DNA of 64,000 nt from Pyrocephalus nanus. Its lineage: Eukaryota; Chordata; Aves; Passeriformes; Tyrannidae. The position numbers and the translations under genes are program-made. Position 1 is the first letter of the stretch. The number at the start of each line of letters is the position of its first letter. This document shows, one piece after another, positions 14,776-27,691 of the stretch. The notes under the pieces are model-generated. The model was not told the DNA's origin and ran no database searches. It saw nothing but the letters and a program-made list of their open reading frames with translations. The DNA lies in NCBI GenBank assembly GCA_038380795.1, contig CM076281.1, positions 1,116,001 through 1,180,000 of the forward strand, in the 5' to 3' direction.

Positions 14776-15010
14776 TCACGGAATCCCAGAATGGCCTGGG
14801 TTGGAAGGGACCCTTAAGGATCATCCCTTCCCACCCCCTGCCATGGGCAGGGACACCTTCCACCAGCCCAGGCTGCTCCAAGTCCCATCCAACCTGGTCT
14901 TGGACACTTCCAGGGATGGGGCAGCCACAGCTTCTCTGGGCAACCTGTGCCAGGGCCTGCCCACCCTCCCAGGGAAGGATTTTATTCCTAATACCCCACC
15001 TAAAACTGCA
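14776..15010 (-). mobile_element. CR1 LINE, 3' fragment (antisense), well preserved
   Basis: Begins with the complement of the terminal octamers (tcacggaatcccagaatgg), then 'gggttggaaggga', the 'ctgccatgggcagggacacc' block, the 'ggcagccacagcttctctgg' block and ends in the 'ttcctaataccccacc' region. About 235 bases of the CR1 3' end are recognisable in the expected order. Confidence 0.92.
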
Positions 15011-18000
15011 GCAAAGCAAGGAGAGAGGCTGAGTCTGAACCGATGCTGTCATTAAAAGAAGTGACAATGTCCCTCTTGCTGCAGCTTGAAAGGAGGACCT
15101 GTGTTTAAAGTTGGTGGTGTTGTTCAGAGCTGCTAAAACCCATCAGGAGAGGAAGCTGCCTGTCCTCTGTCTGGGGCTGACACAGCCTCAGCATTTCCTA
15201 AACCCCGTGCTGGCCAGGCCTGCTGGGCAGCACCCCCGAAGTATTGTTTGGAAAAGAAAGCAGATTGCAACTTTGCGGTGCTAATATGCAAACGAGCACC
15301 GTGAAGGGAGGAAGAATTATTCCTGCTGACGGCAGCTAATGTTCCGTGACAGTGAAATCACAGAGCGCCTCGCACCTGGCTGGCTGCAGTGCTGAGGGAG
15401 CGATGTTCCCGATGTTCCCGCGGTGCCCGAGGAGCAGAGGGCTCCTCTCCCTCCCCACGGCCCCCTCCAGGCATTTACCTGCATGGGGAGACGTGGCCTG
15501 AGAGCACCTGAGGGAGTGAAGGAGCTGAGCTCCCCTGAGCTGCAGTGTTGGCACTCCTGTGATGTTCAGTGATGTGCTTACAGGGAGCTCTCAGTGCTTC
15601 CTCCCCAAAGAGCAGAAGTTTTCCTGCCTTTCAGCATCGGGAGCTTAAACCTGTAAAGCCCAGCAGCTCCCATGAACAGCCTGAGGTTCTGGGGTGTGCA
15701 TTTAAAAAGTGGTTTGTGTGGGTTTGCCTTGGGGTTTTTGTCTGGTTGTGGCTCCTTCAGGCAGTGAGGGGACAGGGCTGGAGCAGGACGATGGGGCTCA
15801 GGTTCTTCATTCGGTTGTGGATCCCACAAGACAACGTTGTTCCAAAGTTTGGAGAAAAGGATGCATGGCATGTGGATGTGCACAGGTACAGGGGGATGGG
15901 GGACTTGAATAAGCGGATGGAGAAGGCTGAGTGTGGGACATGGATCTCCTGATCCGGCAGGGAATGGAAGCCAGAGTTCCAGGGTGGTGCTTGGCTCTGG
16001 GGCCACGCACGGGTCACTAAAATGCCTGTAACTCAATTTCCCTTCTAGTCCCACCCTCTTCCTTGTCTGTTAGATGGGTAAAACACAAGGATGTTTTGAG
16101 GCAGGGTGAATTAAATGTTTGTGAGGGAGTCTGGATGCTTTCCAGCAGATGTTTGGAACTGGATTCTGTTCTTGCCTCTCTGGCAAAGGGTGGCAGCGGG
16201 AGCTCCTTGATTTAACCCCACTTTCAGATTGAATGACTGGTTTTAGCTGGTGTGGCACATCTGTTTGTAGCCAGGTCAGTGATACAAAATGGGTCATTGT
16301 GGCAGCCCTTGCTTTGCTTTTGACATTTGTCATCTGTGTCACCATCCAGAGCTATTTCAGGCACATGGGAGGTCCTGGATAGTGGCATTCTGTCCCCAGC
16401 AACACTGAGGCCATGAGCCTTTGGGCAGTGCCACGTCTCTGCCCATTCTCAGCGAGACTCTGCTGTTCTGCAGTGAAATTTGAAGTTTGTTGGTGCAGTT
16501 CTCCACGGCACAGGGCTATAACAGCACAGCATCTGGCGAGTTGTTCTCAGCCCCTTCCTTGGGGTTTATGTGTTGTGGGGACCTCATGGAGTCGAGGTTT
16601 TGGCTGCAGGGTGTGTACCCCCTGTACCCTCTTCCCTGGGGATCTCAGAGCACTGAAGTGCAGCTGGAGGTTCATCAGCTGCAGCACAACCTGGAGAAGG
16701 GCTGGAGGACCCGGGGTGTCTCTCTGGCTCCTGCGTGCTCTCCGAGCCGTGGCCTCGTGTCGGCTCCTCTGCCTCTCTTATTCCATTTCAGAAATGCAGC
16801 ACTGGAACCTCTTTTCCCATCAAGCTGAGGAGCCCCAGGGGACAGCTGCCCGAGCGCCGGCGGGCACGGATTGTTCTGGGCAATTAGAGCTGGCTGAGGG
16901 ACTCGATTGCAGAGATCACCCCGGCCTGGGGCTCGCTCTGCTCTGCCCTGACGAGGCAGCTCCTCTGTCCCCTGAAAGCACAGCAGCAATGCATGCCCTG
17001 CAGCAGGGAGGGGGCAGCTCCCAAGGCCTGCTGGGCTCTCCTGTCACTCTTTTCTTCATTGAACCTTGTCTTCCTGTTGGTGGTGTTGGGTGGTGTGTAC
17101 TGGAAATCTGGTGGGGACAAGGGAAGGTCTCAGCTGAGACAGCAGGTAAAGGAACACTCCTGGAGTCCTCACATGGTTTATAACTTGATGTGAACATGGC
17201 AGAGCTTTGCTTTCATCAATACTTCATATTACTAATGCCAGAGGAGGAATTAATGAGAAATCATCCATGGAGTCATGTTTAATTTGTCCTGCTGTGGAAA
17301 GCTGTTTTTTTCTGGAGAGCATTAGTCATTCTTACATCCCCCTTGGTAGAGTAAGTGTTGAGTAACATGTTGGTGTTTTGCAGGAGCATTTTGAAGTCCA
17401 GCAGTAGCCACAGAGCTTTTTGGCAAGTGTTGGGGATGCTCTTTGCCATGTCACGGCTGGTGAGCAAGCCCTGAGATTAATGTGATTGAATGACTGTTTT
17501 AATTTCAGCCCTGATGGAGCAAAATTAGTTACAATGATATGTGTGTGTTGAATAAAATTGTAGTTTTATTAGCTATAATTGCTGAAGAAGACTTTTTAAA
17601 GCCTTGACTGCTGGGGGGAAAAATTGCCAGCAGTGGAATTTGTGCTTGCACAGTATGGCATTGATTGTTATCACGGTGCACGGTGTGTCAGCCCGCAGTT
17701 AGGGAGTCATCACCAGGGACATGGGAACTGCTCAGCCAGGGAGCCCTCCCTGTGCCTCCAGCCCCCCTGGGAGCACGACCCAAATCATGCCTGGTCCACA
17801 GAGAAGGTGAATCCCTCACCAGGCAGCTGGGAGCCAGGGCTACATCACAGGCTGGAGCAGTGATTCCAACCTGACCCCCCCTTTGCTCCCTGGAGCATTG
17901 GCCAGGGTGGGATGAGCGTGGTGGGGTGGTGGAACAGGGAGCAGCCACGCTCTGGGGTGGGGTCCCATGTGCTGGGACACAGTGCTGAAGGCACCTGGGT

Positions 18001-20245
18001 GATGATCAGGGGTGCTTGGGGGGTGCCTTTGGGCAGGGGACAGAGCCGTGTGAGGTGGGCATGACAAAAAAGAGGGGAAGAGCTTCAAGTGTTTGTTTCT
18101 TTGTTTAATTCTGTTGTAATCAAGCCCAGAGGCCTGGTGTAGGAGAGCCATTTCAAACTGTCTGGCATGCAATAGGCATTTGTCTTAATTTACGTGGGGG
18201 GAGGTTGTAAATCTGCCGGTTGCCAGCGCTTAGATTTCACATGCGCATTTAAAATAACAGCACCTGACAGTTTACTAGCAGCTGAGAGGTTTTTCTGCTT
18301 CAGAAAGCAAAATATTGGAGGAGTTGTGCAGTGTGGATAAATAATTTGAGGAATTAGACCAGAATATCCAGCACAGTTTTCTTGGGAGACCAGAAGAAGT
18401 GATAGACCTGTAAAGTTCACCAGTTGGGGACCGAGGGAGTAGAGGCACAGCCCACCTTTGTGGGGTCTAATGTCATCCTTCGGTGATTCCTTCCCTCCCT
18501 GGACCCAACTGGAATTGCCCCTGTGTTCCATTGCACGTGTAATTCCATTTCTTTGCCCTAATTCTTCTTGACATTGGAGGGATGGAGAACATAGTGTCAA
18601 ATCTGCTTGGGAGCATTGGAAATGTCCTCCATCCTGGGGGGACACTCAGGCAGAGTGCAGGAACATCTTGGCCTGTTCTGGATGTGTCAGAAACTCGGGG
18701 TTTGGATCAGGAAAAACCTCCCTGGGCTGGGTGAGGAGTGTGAGGCATAAAGAGTGCAGTGTGTCCACTTGGTGTAGTTAGGGTGGTTTCATTGTAGGTT
18801 TTCCTCCTTGATCCAGGTGGGAAAAGCACAATGTGGTGATGTGGAATGGTGTGGCAGTGTGAGCAGCCATGGACTGTGCTGGGTCTGATCAGCTCCTGCA
18901 GCCCCATGGAACAGAGGAGTTGAAAATCCCAAAGAGGAAAGTGGGACCTGTGACTGGAGAGTACTGTGTGTTCCTGTGCTGGGCTGGATCACTTGCATTA
19001 AATCCAGAGCCTTTCTGAGCACAATTAATAGTCATTTTATTTAGGTCACCCTGGTTTTGTTGCTTTAAATGTATGCCTCCATTAAAGTGGAAGAAAATCA
19101 AATACATTTATCTCCGTGGAGCCTTTTGTGAACTGGTTGGGCATATTTTAAATAACCCTGAGAACTGTTAGGATTATTAAAGCCTTTGGCTCCTCCAGGT
19201 TTTTTTTCTATCCTCCTATTCTCCCCTATTCCTCCTTCCAGGCAGTGAGTAATGAAGTGGTAGAGCCCTTCCTTTTCTCAGAGCCCCAAGTGGATTGTGA
19301 AAAAAAAGAAGTTAAATAAACTGAAGCCCATTAGTTGGGCTTTATGTAAGAAACTGGGTCTGCACTGGCTGTATGTATGGGCTGTGCTGGGACAGGGGAG
19401 TCTGTGGGGCTCAAGGGTCCATTTGTAACCGGTGTCCGCTGGAAAGGCTTTGTTTTCTTCTTCATTTAATTTACCACAAGTGCTAAGACTGTTCATTTTG
19501 TACCACACTCTCGCTTCACGCCCAGAATTAGTCCAGATCGAGCAGCTCCTTTAAGCCCCCATATCAAACCATACTGCATCTCAAAGGGGTTGAGGTTTTG
19601 GGTTGGTTTCTGAGTGTGCTGGTGGAGGTGGCTCAGCCTCCCACACCTGCACTGGGGAATCCAGGGCTGCTTTTGCTGTGCCCTGGGGATGGGCTGACTG
19701 AGGGTCTGGCTGGCAGCTCGTGGTGGGTGAAGGCCAAGCTTTGCAGGCGGCAGTTCTGTCTTCCAGTCTTGCTTCTATCCCTGGAAAAACCTTCCTTTTC
19801 TTCTGTAAGCAAGAAGTGAGCTGCGTGTTTTGAGCTGACACCCGGAAAACTTTTGCAGCTGAGCGTCTTTAAAATTCCGGGCGAGCAAGGGAGCGTTGGG
19901 TTGGAGGAGGGGGTTAACTTGGACAGCCTCAGCTCCTGAATGCACTTGAGTTTCGGCTGTGGGTTGTTTTTCTTCCCTTCCCCTGAAACAGGGATCAATT
20001 TGCTTACTACAGGGTTTACTGCCGGTTACCTTGACTGTGTCCCTTCTTTCTCCTTGATGAAAACTTGAACAAGCCGCTTGTGTTTGCTTCACAGAGAACC
20101 GTGAGAAACGGGCTGTGTGTGTGAGGCAGCGTGGTTTGCTCATTCTATTCAGCCCTTTGTATATTCAAATTCTTCTAGTTGGAGTTCTTGCTGTTCTGCC
20201 AGATTTCCATACCATTGATGGCTTTTCTGCATTAATAAGTTTCTT

Positions 20246-20266
20246 CCCCCCCCCCCACTCCCCCCC
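20246..20266. repeat. Poly-C tract with one interruption
   Basis: Eleven C, then ACT, then seven C. The complementary strand has long G runs. Confidence 0.88.
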
Positions 20267-22838
20267 ATACCCTCGCCACCTTTTTGCGACTGGTGAAAAG
20301 TTTTTCTAAGCACGCTGCCCTCTCCATATTGATTTTCTTCTCCTGCTTGTCTAACCAGCTCTTAGATGTTTTATTTTGCAAAGCGTTAATAGAATTTTCC
20401 TTTTGCTGCTGCACTTTATCTATTCAGGAGGTTTCAAGAAGTCTCATTGTGTCACCGGACTATGGAGGAAAGGGGCTATTCTTCTGCTACAATGGCTGCC
20501 CTAAAAAATAACGCAGGGTGGGGTAAGCTCAGAAAGGGCAGAGACGGAGATAAAATGTTCTGACCTTAGGAAAGAGAAAAGATAACCAATTAGACATTGT
20601 TGAAAGGGCACCAGCTGGCTCAAAGAACACCCCACTGATTATTTTTTCTTCAAGGCATACACGGGCCACGTCTGAACTCGGCTGCAGAGCCGCTTCCCCC
20701 GTGCAGGTTTCAGCTGTGGGCTGACAGGGCTGACCCTTTTGCAGGGGGCTGCTGCCTGGTGCTGATCCCAGGGGTAGGTGCTGGTGCCGGAGGGGTGAAG
20801 CGCCTGCTGCGGGATTTCTGCGCTCCTCGGGGTCCCAGCCAGCAGGCTGGAAACCTCCTGGATTAGCCCATGCAGCCTGCTCCTTCCTGCTAATGGGGGT
20901 TTATTTGCATAAAAAACATCTCTGCCAAGATCATCATTCCAGCGAAGCAGGGGCCTTGGTGCACATGGCACAGAGTGGTGTTTGCCCAGAGGATGTGTAT
21001 CCGTGAGGGGGATGTGTTGTGTTCGACAGGTGGGAGAAGGGAATGGAACTGCAGCTCACAGTGTGACCAGGAGCTGCACCCAGAGCCCCTCACCCCCCAG
21101 TGCTCAGTCCTGGTGCCAGGGCCGGTCCCTGCTCTGCCCTGGCAGCCCTTGGAGGAGCAGGATGTGGCTGCACAAGAGGTTCAGGTCGTGCTGCTGAGCC
21201 CAAGGGGTTGGGAGACCTTGGGCTGCGTCACAGCCATGCTGGAGTGAGGGCAGATCACAGGGAGTGGTGCCTCATCTGTTCCCCCTAACACCAACACAGC
21301 AGCCTTTTTGAAGTCCCCAGTAATGTCCTCACAGGAGGAGGTGTCATTTGGGCAGGACATCCCTTTCAGTGTGGGTCCAGCCTGAAGAGCCTGCACATGG
21401 CAGCAGCGTCTCGGTCAGGGGGCACGGGACCTCCCTTGGCTGCTGGGTCTCTGCTCCTGGTTATCCAGCAGCTCTCTGGGCTCTGGGGTGGGATTTGAGG
21501 CACAAAAGTTCCACGGGAAGAGTCCCAGGTTAAGCCTTTTGGAGCAGTGATGGAGTGGGGACAGGGCTGGCCGGCACACGCTGGGAGCTGCGATGCCCCA
21601 GGAAACAGCAGCAGGTGCAATGTGTAATTTTTGGTTCCAGTGAGGCCGAGACCTGTGAGAATGAAAAATAAAGATTGCTGAGCAAATGTAACCGTGGAGC
21701 AGAGATAAGCAGCAGTGGCAGGGTGAAGGGCAGCACAGTCCTTATCTCCCTCCTGGGATTGCTCATCCTGGTGAGTTTTCCTCCTCAGAGGGCAGACAGA
21801 CAGAGGGACGAGCGGCTCTGTGTTTAATGCGCTTTGGGTTTTCAGTGCATCAGCGTCTTTAGGTCTCAGTCATGATGGGGATCTGGAGATCTGCTGTTCT
21901 GCACCCCCTCAGCCCATCACTAACACTTTTTGAAAGCCATTCTGACTGAAAAGTTAAGAACAAGTTAACCAGAGACAGGTTTTCAGATTAATTTTAGGCA
22001 TCACGTAAGGTTTTGCTGTGCTGCATCTTTTCACTATTTCCTGGAAAATACTTCTGTCCTGTAGTTAAAAGTTCAGACTTTCTTTTTACCACCCTCCCAA
22101 ACTCTCTCTGCCCAGCCAAGGCTGAGATGTTGTTCTGCACAGTTGTAGGCTGAATGTTTGTCCCCTGCCTAAGAGGATGGTGGGGGGACAGATAGACCCT
22201 TTGGTGGCACTGTGTGAGGTGAGGGAAGTGTGTAACTGCATTGTAATTCACTTAGCTAAAATAAATGATTTATAGAAAGCCAGAATGTAAGCACAAGTAA
22301 GTACATAAAAATTACTGGTGGGGAAAAAAAATCAACCCCAAACAAGCGAATTAAAAACTCCCAAACCCATCCCTCAGGCGAGTAGTAGAGTCTTGTAAAG
22401 GATAAAATCTTTTCCTTAAAGATCTTCTCCCTTCCTGCAACACCTTCTGCAGTTCAGTGGTTACAGGTTTTCATCAGCCTTGAGTTTACAACAGGGAATT
22501 GCAGGTCTGTGATTTCTTCTCCGAGCTTGCCCAGGACGTGTCTAGTGGTGTGTGGGACCCACCTGCCCCCACTGCTGTGGCCTCAGAGCAGCAGCTCAAA
22601 GTGTGATAATGCTGGGAAATCAACCCCAGCACAACATCCTCCTGCAATAAGTGTAAAATTTTAGGTGTGGCTGCACAGATTAAATGGAGGTGGAATAAAT
22701 CATGCAAATCCTAATGAAAGTTGAAAGCAATTTGGTTGCACTTCAATACGTTTCATCAGTCATCTCTCTTCTGAAGTGGAAATGCAGAGCCTGATGCGAA
22801 TTAAACTTTCTCCCTCCTCCCTCTCCCCTCTTTCCTCC

Positions 22839-22866
22839 AGCTTTTCAAAAGCCCTTTTGAAAAGCT
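22839..22866. repeat. Perfect inverted repeat, 13-bp arms
   Basis: Bases 22839-22851 (agcttttcaaaag) and 22854-22866 are exact reverse complements with a two-base CC spacer. It follows a 35-base pyrimidine tract ending in CCAG and lies about 420 bases before the 49-nt MSI2 exon. Confidence 0.9.
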
Positions 22867-23261
22867 CTGAATACCTTCCTTGGCTGACCAGCTTTTACCC
22901 TGCCCATACCTCTTTCTGAGCTCCTAACTCTCAGCCAAGACAGTGACTCTATTCTGGAGAAGTCATGGGCTTGATTTGTACCCACAGATCCTCTCCTGGC
23001 CCTTCCTTATCTCCCTGCAGAAGGGAAATGAGGCATGGCCAGGGTTTGGTGTGAGATGGAAGAACTGCTTAGATATTTGGCTTTTTAGGGTGAACACTTT
23101 TAGTGTTCTCTTTTCTGCTTTAGGATCAGATGTCAGCCAGGATGGGGGGTGAAAGAACAGGTTTCCAAAAGGAGGAGCTGAGTGGCTGAAGTCAAGATCT
23201 GCTCCATCCTCACGGTGTGTGTGCCGTGTGTTCCAGCCATCAGCACTGTGTTAAAGCACAA

Positions 23262-23283
23262 ATCTCCCCTCTTTGTCTTGCAG
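23262..23283 (+). promoter_or_regulatory. MSI2: Polypyrimidine tract and 3' splice site of the 49-nt exon
   Basis: A run rich in C and T (tctcccctctttgtcttg) leads directly into CAG at 23281-23283, a strong U2-type acceptor. It defines the start of the following coding exon, because the reading frame of the Musashi RRM2 begins at the next base. Confidence 0.85.
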
Positions 23284-23332
23284 GTGGAGGACGCCATGCT
23301 AATGTTTGACAAGACGACCAACAGGCATAGAG
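23284..23332 (+). CDS. MSI2: Musashi-2 exon: middle of RRM2 (49 nt)
   Basis: This 49-nt internal exon reads in phase 0 as VEDAMLMFDKTTNRHR plus the first base of a split glycine codon. The residues match the beta2-beta3 part of RRM2 of Musashi proteins and lead straight into RNP1. Musashi-2 is a mainly cytoplasmic RNA-binding protein that binds UAG-containing motifs in mRNA 3' UTRs and controls their translation and stability; it acts in stem and progenitor cells. The exon ends in AG before GTAAGA (23333-23338), a good donor, and starts after CAG. The ending phase (1) fits the exon at 55928 exactly. MSI1 is almost identical in this segment, so the MSI2 call depends on the third exon. Being 49 nt long, skipping it would shift the frame. 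Confidence 0.96.
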
Positions 23333-26300
23333 GTAAGAGAGAACTGGAGCTCAGACCTCACAGTGTGTGGCAGCTTCTGCATGGGGAGCACAGCCAAAAA
23401 CCAGTGTCAGCATGGTGATTTGGTGGCTAAATCCATGGTGCTACATTCCTGTGTCCTGGAGGCTGCAGGGGAAGGGCTGTTGGCATGGAATGCCCCATGC
23501 ACGTGGATTCTCTTGTTAGAAATGACTTTTCTGGTCGGTCTAATGACTTCTCTTTGGGAGGACTCTTGTCAGGCTCCCTGGAGAGAGTGAAGCCCGTGGA
23601 GCTGGTTGTGCTGAGGCTGCTGAGAGGCAGCGGGTTGGTACTGAGATGGCTGGCATTAGTTAAGCTGGGCATAAGGCCAGTTAAGCTGAAACACCAGGAA
23701 ATTAAGGTGCTGACCCCCTCCCCTGGGATGTCAGGTGTGCTGGAGTCCTGAAGCTGAGTGAGGAGTGCTTGTCCTCCGGTGTTGTAGCTCAGAAACAAGC
23801 AGGATCTCCAGGAATTTCCCTCCACATATTTCACGAGAGAGATGAGGTTTCATCATCGCTTGTACAGCTCTGTGAAAACGAGCTGAGGGTTATTTTCACT
23901 GTTATGGCCATTCCTTTCAGTGGAAATAAATGGCACTGCTCTGTCTCTCGGGGAGCTGTCGGCGTTCCCGCGCTGCCAGCACTGCATCCCCCTGGGAGCA
24001 GGGAATGTGCCTGGGCTCTCACAGCGGCACCAGGAGCTGCTCTGGGGACAGGCTCCAAGACCCTGTTCCCCCCTGTCTGGTGCAGGTTGATTTTCTGCCG
24101 CTGCTCCCCCTCTTTGGTGTGCTGTGTTTGGCTCTGATGGCAGTGCCAGCTCTGCCCTTGGCCCCTCACACTCCGGCCTCTTTGGGGGGCTCGGGGTTGA
24201 TCTGGTGGCTGGCTGAGGCACGGATGTGTCAGCTGCTCCGAGTGTTCTGGGGAGGCTGTCAGAGGGTGGGAAGGAGCCTGTGCCTGGCCAGGGTGGGAGC
24301 CCTGGGAAGGGGAGATGGGGCAGCCCAGGGAGCAGCCTCACCTTCACATCAGCACGGGGTCAGCAGGCCTGACCTGCCGGCGCTGTCTGAGCTCCTCACT
24401 GCTCTGAGATCTGCTGTAACAAGAAACTCAGTGTGTGTGGATGGCTGAGTGAGTCAGGCAAGGCTCCGGGATAGCATTCCCTCCCTCTCAGGCACTGATC
24501 CCTCTCTGAAGAAAGGGATTGTAATACCCTGGAAAATGCAGCAACAGCAAGCAAAAGGCTTGGGAAGATAAGCTCTTTGGAGCCAGGGAAGGTGTGTGAA
24601 CAACCAGTGCCCATCTGTGTGTAAAAGGGATCTGTTCAAAACTTGTATAGTTTAGAAAGTTCAGCCCATGACAACTTCCTTTCATATCCAGGGAATTTTC
24701 CACCCATCTGTGCAAAACCACCCTTAAACAGGTCCTAAATACCCTTCTCCATCAGGATCTTGGCACCTTGTTTATTGCATTGAAAAGCTGCCTGGTGTGG
24801 AGTTTTGGTCTGGGGGGCTCTGGTCACAGCCAGGGGCACACTCAGAAGGTCTGGCCTGAGACAGGCATAGTGTCCATTTGCTGAAATGTCCCAAATGCTG
24901 GAGTTTGGTTCCCACTTGGCTGTGCCTGTTCCAGCCTGCCAGGCTCACTGGAGTTCCCTTTAACCCCCTGAGCAGGCTCTGGTGCTGGGGTGAGCAGGAG
25001 ACCCTGCAGGGACATTAAAGCAGAGTGTGAGTCCTTGCTGTGCTTCCTGCAAGCAGGATGCTTGTCTGTCCCCCCTGCTCAGGGTGACCCCTGTGTGTCC
25101 CCAGCAGTGGCTCTGCTGCTGTAAGCACTTCCAGGCGGGAGGGCACAGGGAGTGTTGGTGTCTGTGCTCTGCTAGTGCTGAGCTCTGCTCTGACTGCCCT
25201 GCTTCAGCCTTCCTGTGCTCGGAGGGGAGGCTGGAGCTGTGTGCCAGGGACCCCCTGGGCAGGTGTGAACCTGGGTAATGAGCCCCAGAGGGCAGATTCC
25301 TCTTCCAAAAGCACCTTTTCATTGACTTACCTGGAGAAAAGGTCAGTAACTGCTGAAGCTGAGGGCTGCAGGTATGGGGAGCACCTTACTTGCCATGAAA
25401 CCTTTTGGTTCTTTCACAAAGGGCTTTTTCCCCACACTGTGTGTTGAAAATGTGGGGCAACATCATCTTTTTTTCCCCCCAGAAATTCTGTGAACTGATT
25501 TTGTTGGCTAATTTTTTTATAGGCTGTTTTTCCTACATGAAAGCCTTGACATTTTGATCCACACTGGCATCCTAGGGTAAAAGAGAGAGATGCATGAGAA
25601 CTAAGAGGGAGGGGAACTAAGAGCCCCAAAGGACCAAAAGCAGGCTCCAAAATGCTGTTGGGTGGAGGTGATGTGACCCACACCCCCCTGTGCTCCACCA
25701 GACTGACCCCATACCTGGGTCTGTCCCACTTCCTTGAGCCCCCCTCCCCACTCCTGGCAAAGAAGGGAGTTCTCTGGCACCCAGGAATCTCAGCTCTGTT
25801 TGGGGGGCTGTATCCCAGGGCTGGTTGAAGGACAGTGCTGTTTATCTGCTGGGATTAGCCAGAATTCCTCTGAGTGGGCAAAGCCCGGACGGTGCCGAGG
25901 GGCAGAGAGGTCTGAGCTCGGAGTCTTTACCTCTGCCAAGTACAGGTGGAAGGAAGAATCAAGTGTAAAAGGCAGAGTAAGAGTCCTCTTGATCTTCACA
26001 CTTGAATTTCTCCAGTCTTTTCTGGTGTTTTTTCCTGCTCTGTGCAGGTAGCTACGGCTAATCAGGCTAATGAACTGGCTCAGGGCTGTGGTGATGAAGC
26101 GAGTTCTGCCGCCTCCATCTTCGATAAAATCACCCCAGATTTTACAAATTGTGACGTTCTGATTGTGTTGGAAGCACTTTTTTAAAATGCTGTACTGTGC
26201 ACAACAGTGTTAATGGCAATTCTTAAAACCACTTGTGGGTTGCAATCTGTATCTTCAAATTAGCCACGGGAAGGAGAAATGGCAGATAAAATATCCGCTG

Positions 26301-26614
26301 TGGTTTGCTGTCGTTAGTCTATGCCTGGAATAATCATCCTGGGCATGGGAAGGGAATGGGATTAAAATTCACTGCTAGAAGGTGAGAGTGATTTCCTTGC
26401 AAGCAAATTGAGAAGGTTTGTTGATGTAATTCTGGCACGTGTGTGTTGCTCCTGTTGTGTATTTGGGGGGGGTGTAACTCGCCTGCACACGCAGGGCCAG
26501 CCTTGCTTGGTGGAAATGCAGGGACTGAACCAGGCAGAGGGACAGGGATTTTCAGAACTGCTCACCCTTGCTTGAAAACCCTACCCAAAATAAAATTCCA
26601 TGCCTTTGATGGAG

Positions 26615-26680
26615 CACTTCAGCCCTAGGATGGACTTGATGACCTTTTCCAACCTTGACGAGTCTATAATTCTATGATCT
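26615..26680 (+). mobile_element. CR1 LINE, very short 3' end (sense)
   Basis: 'Tggacttgatgaccttttcc', 'aaccttgacgagtctataat' and 'tctatgatctt' match the last about 60 bases of a CR1 subfamily that ends in gacttgatgatctt...ttccaac plus attctatg octamers. The start is uncertain. Confidence 0.7.
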
Positions 26681-27213
26681 TGAAAATGCCTTCAGGATGG
26701 CCAGTGCTGTGCCTCTTTTTTAATGTCTGTTCCTGGATGATCTCTAAGGAAAATAAGAAAACAAGGAAAATAAGAGTATTGTGTTTCATGCTGGTCTGTT
26801 CAGCCATATTAAAGGCAGGGTGCAAAATCTTGGAGTATTTAACTGAAGGGGTGGTTAATTTTCGGAGTATTGTAGGCAAAGCACTGCTTAGAATCATTGG
26901 GATATCTCCTTCCAAGGGTTCTCCTGGCTTGGCCACTGAGCTGTGAGAGTGGGAATGCAAAGAACCAGCACTTGGAAGACAAGTATCCCTGGGTCAGTTT
27001 AGTAAGGATGCCATTTCTTCTTGGAAAGAAAGTGCTGATGATCCTCTCTTTCTGTACCCTGTACTGTACTTCTGCACTTCTCTGAAAACCACACACAAAA
27101 GTTCTCCCAGCATTCTGGCAGATCACTTTCATCACTTTCTTCACTGCCTAAAATTTCATAGAGCTGAAAATTACTGGTCAATCTTGAAAGGATTCAGTAA
27201 TTGGAAAGCAGGG

Positions 27214-27229
27214 AAAAAAAAAAAAAAAA
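27214..27229. repeat. Poly-A tract followed by GA repeats
   Basis: Sixteen A, then ggagagagagg. No retroposed gene body is visible upstream. Confidence 0.88.
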
Positions 27230-27567
27230 GGAGAGAGAGGGTGGTGTTATTTTGTTACCCTTGCAAAGTGCAGATAAAATCTGGAGTTCAGCATTAGTTA
27301 TTGATCTTGGGGGGGGGAGGGAGCCTGGCAGGATGATGATGTCCTTCTGAGTTCATTCTGGAGGGGAGCTCCAGGGAGCATTTCAATGTGCTGGGTGCCC
27401 TTGGGCCTGGAGGGCTGGCTGATCCCCACGGCACAGCTGGGTGGTTGTTTCCAGCAAAACTGGAAAAATGACCCACACAGTGGGCTGCTTGAGGAGGAAG
27501 AGGGAGGAAAGGAGGGTTAGATCAAAGTCTATGAGCTTGGGGGGTGAAGGACTGGGCTCAGCCCTTC

Positions 27568-27691
27568 CAGGGCCTGCCCACAGGGGAGAATTTCTTCCCA
27601 ATATCCCATCTAACACTGCCCTCTGGCAGTGGGAAGCCATTCCCCCTTGTCCAAAGTCCCTCTCCAGCTCTCTTGGAGCCCCTTTAGGCGC
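27568..27691 (-). mobile_element. CR1 LINE internal fragment (antisense)
   Basis: The + strand carries 'gagaatttcttcccaatatc', 'actgccctctggcagtggga', 'agccattcccccttgtcc' and 'agtccctctccagctctctt', in the order expected for the complement of CR1 upstream of its 3' end. The terminal part with octamer repeats is missing, which is unusual for simple 5' truncation and suggests later deletion. Confidence 0.82.

Larger units (their letters stand above)
1..23283 (+). other. MSI2: MSI2 intron, 3' part (upstream of first visible exon)
   Basis: This stretch precedes the first recognisable MSI2 exon and ends in a good acceptor (pyrimidine-rich run then CAG at 23281-23283). The missing upstream part of RRM2, which should contain the KIFVGGL-type RNP2 motif, was not found in any frame here, so the whole stretch is read as one intron that begins before base 1. 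It holds three CR1 fragments (about 4472, 7713 and 14776), T, C and pyrimidine tracts, a 13-bp inverted repeat 420 nt before the exon, and otherwise unique intronic DNA. Open frames here, including a 256-codon one at 16413-17183, show no recognisable domain. A separate non-coding transcript cannot be excluded from sequence alone. Confidence 0.85.

Noticed and set aside
14776..15055. Open frames over the CR1 copy
   Set aside because: They translate the CR1 3' untranslated region, not its reverse transcriptase; similar peptides recur at other CR1 copies in the window.
16413..17183. 256-codon open frame on the + strand
   Set aside because: Rich in Cys, Ser, Trp and Leu as expected of GC-rich non-coding DNA, with no recognisable domain and overlapping frames of similar length on both strands.
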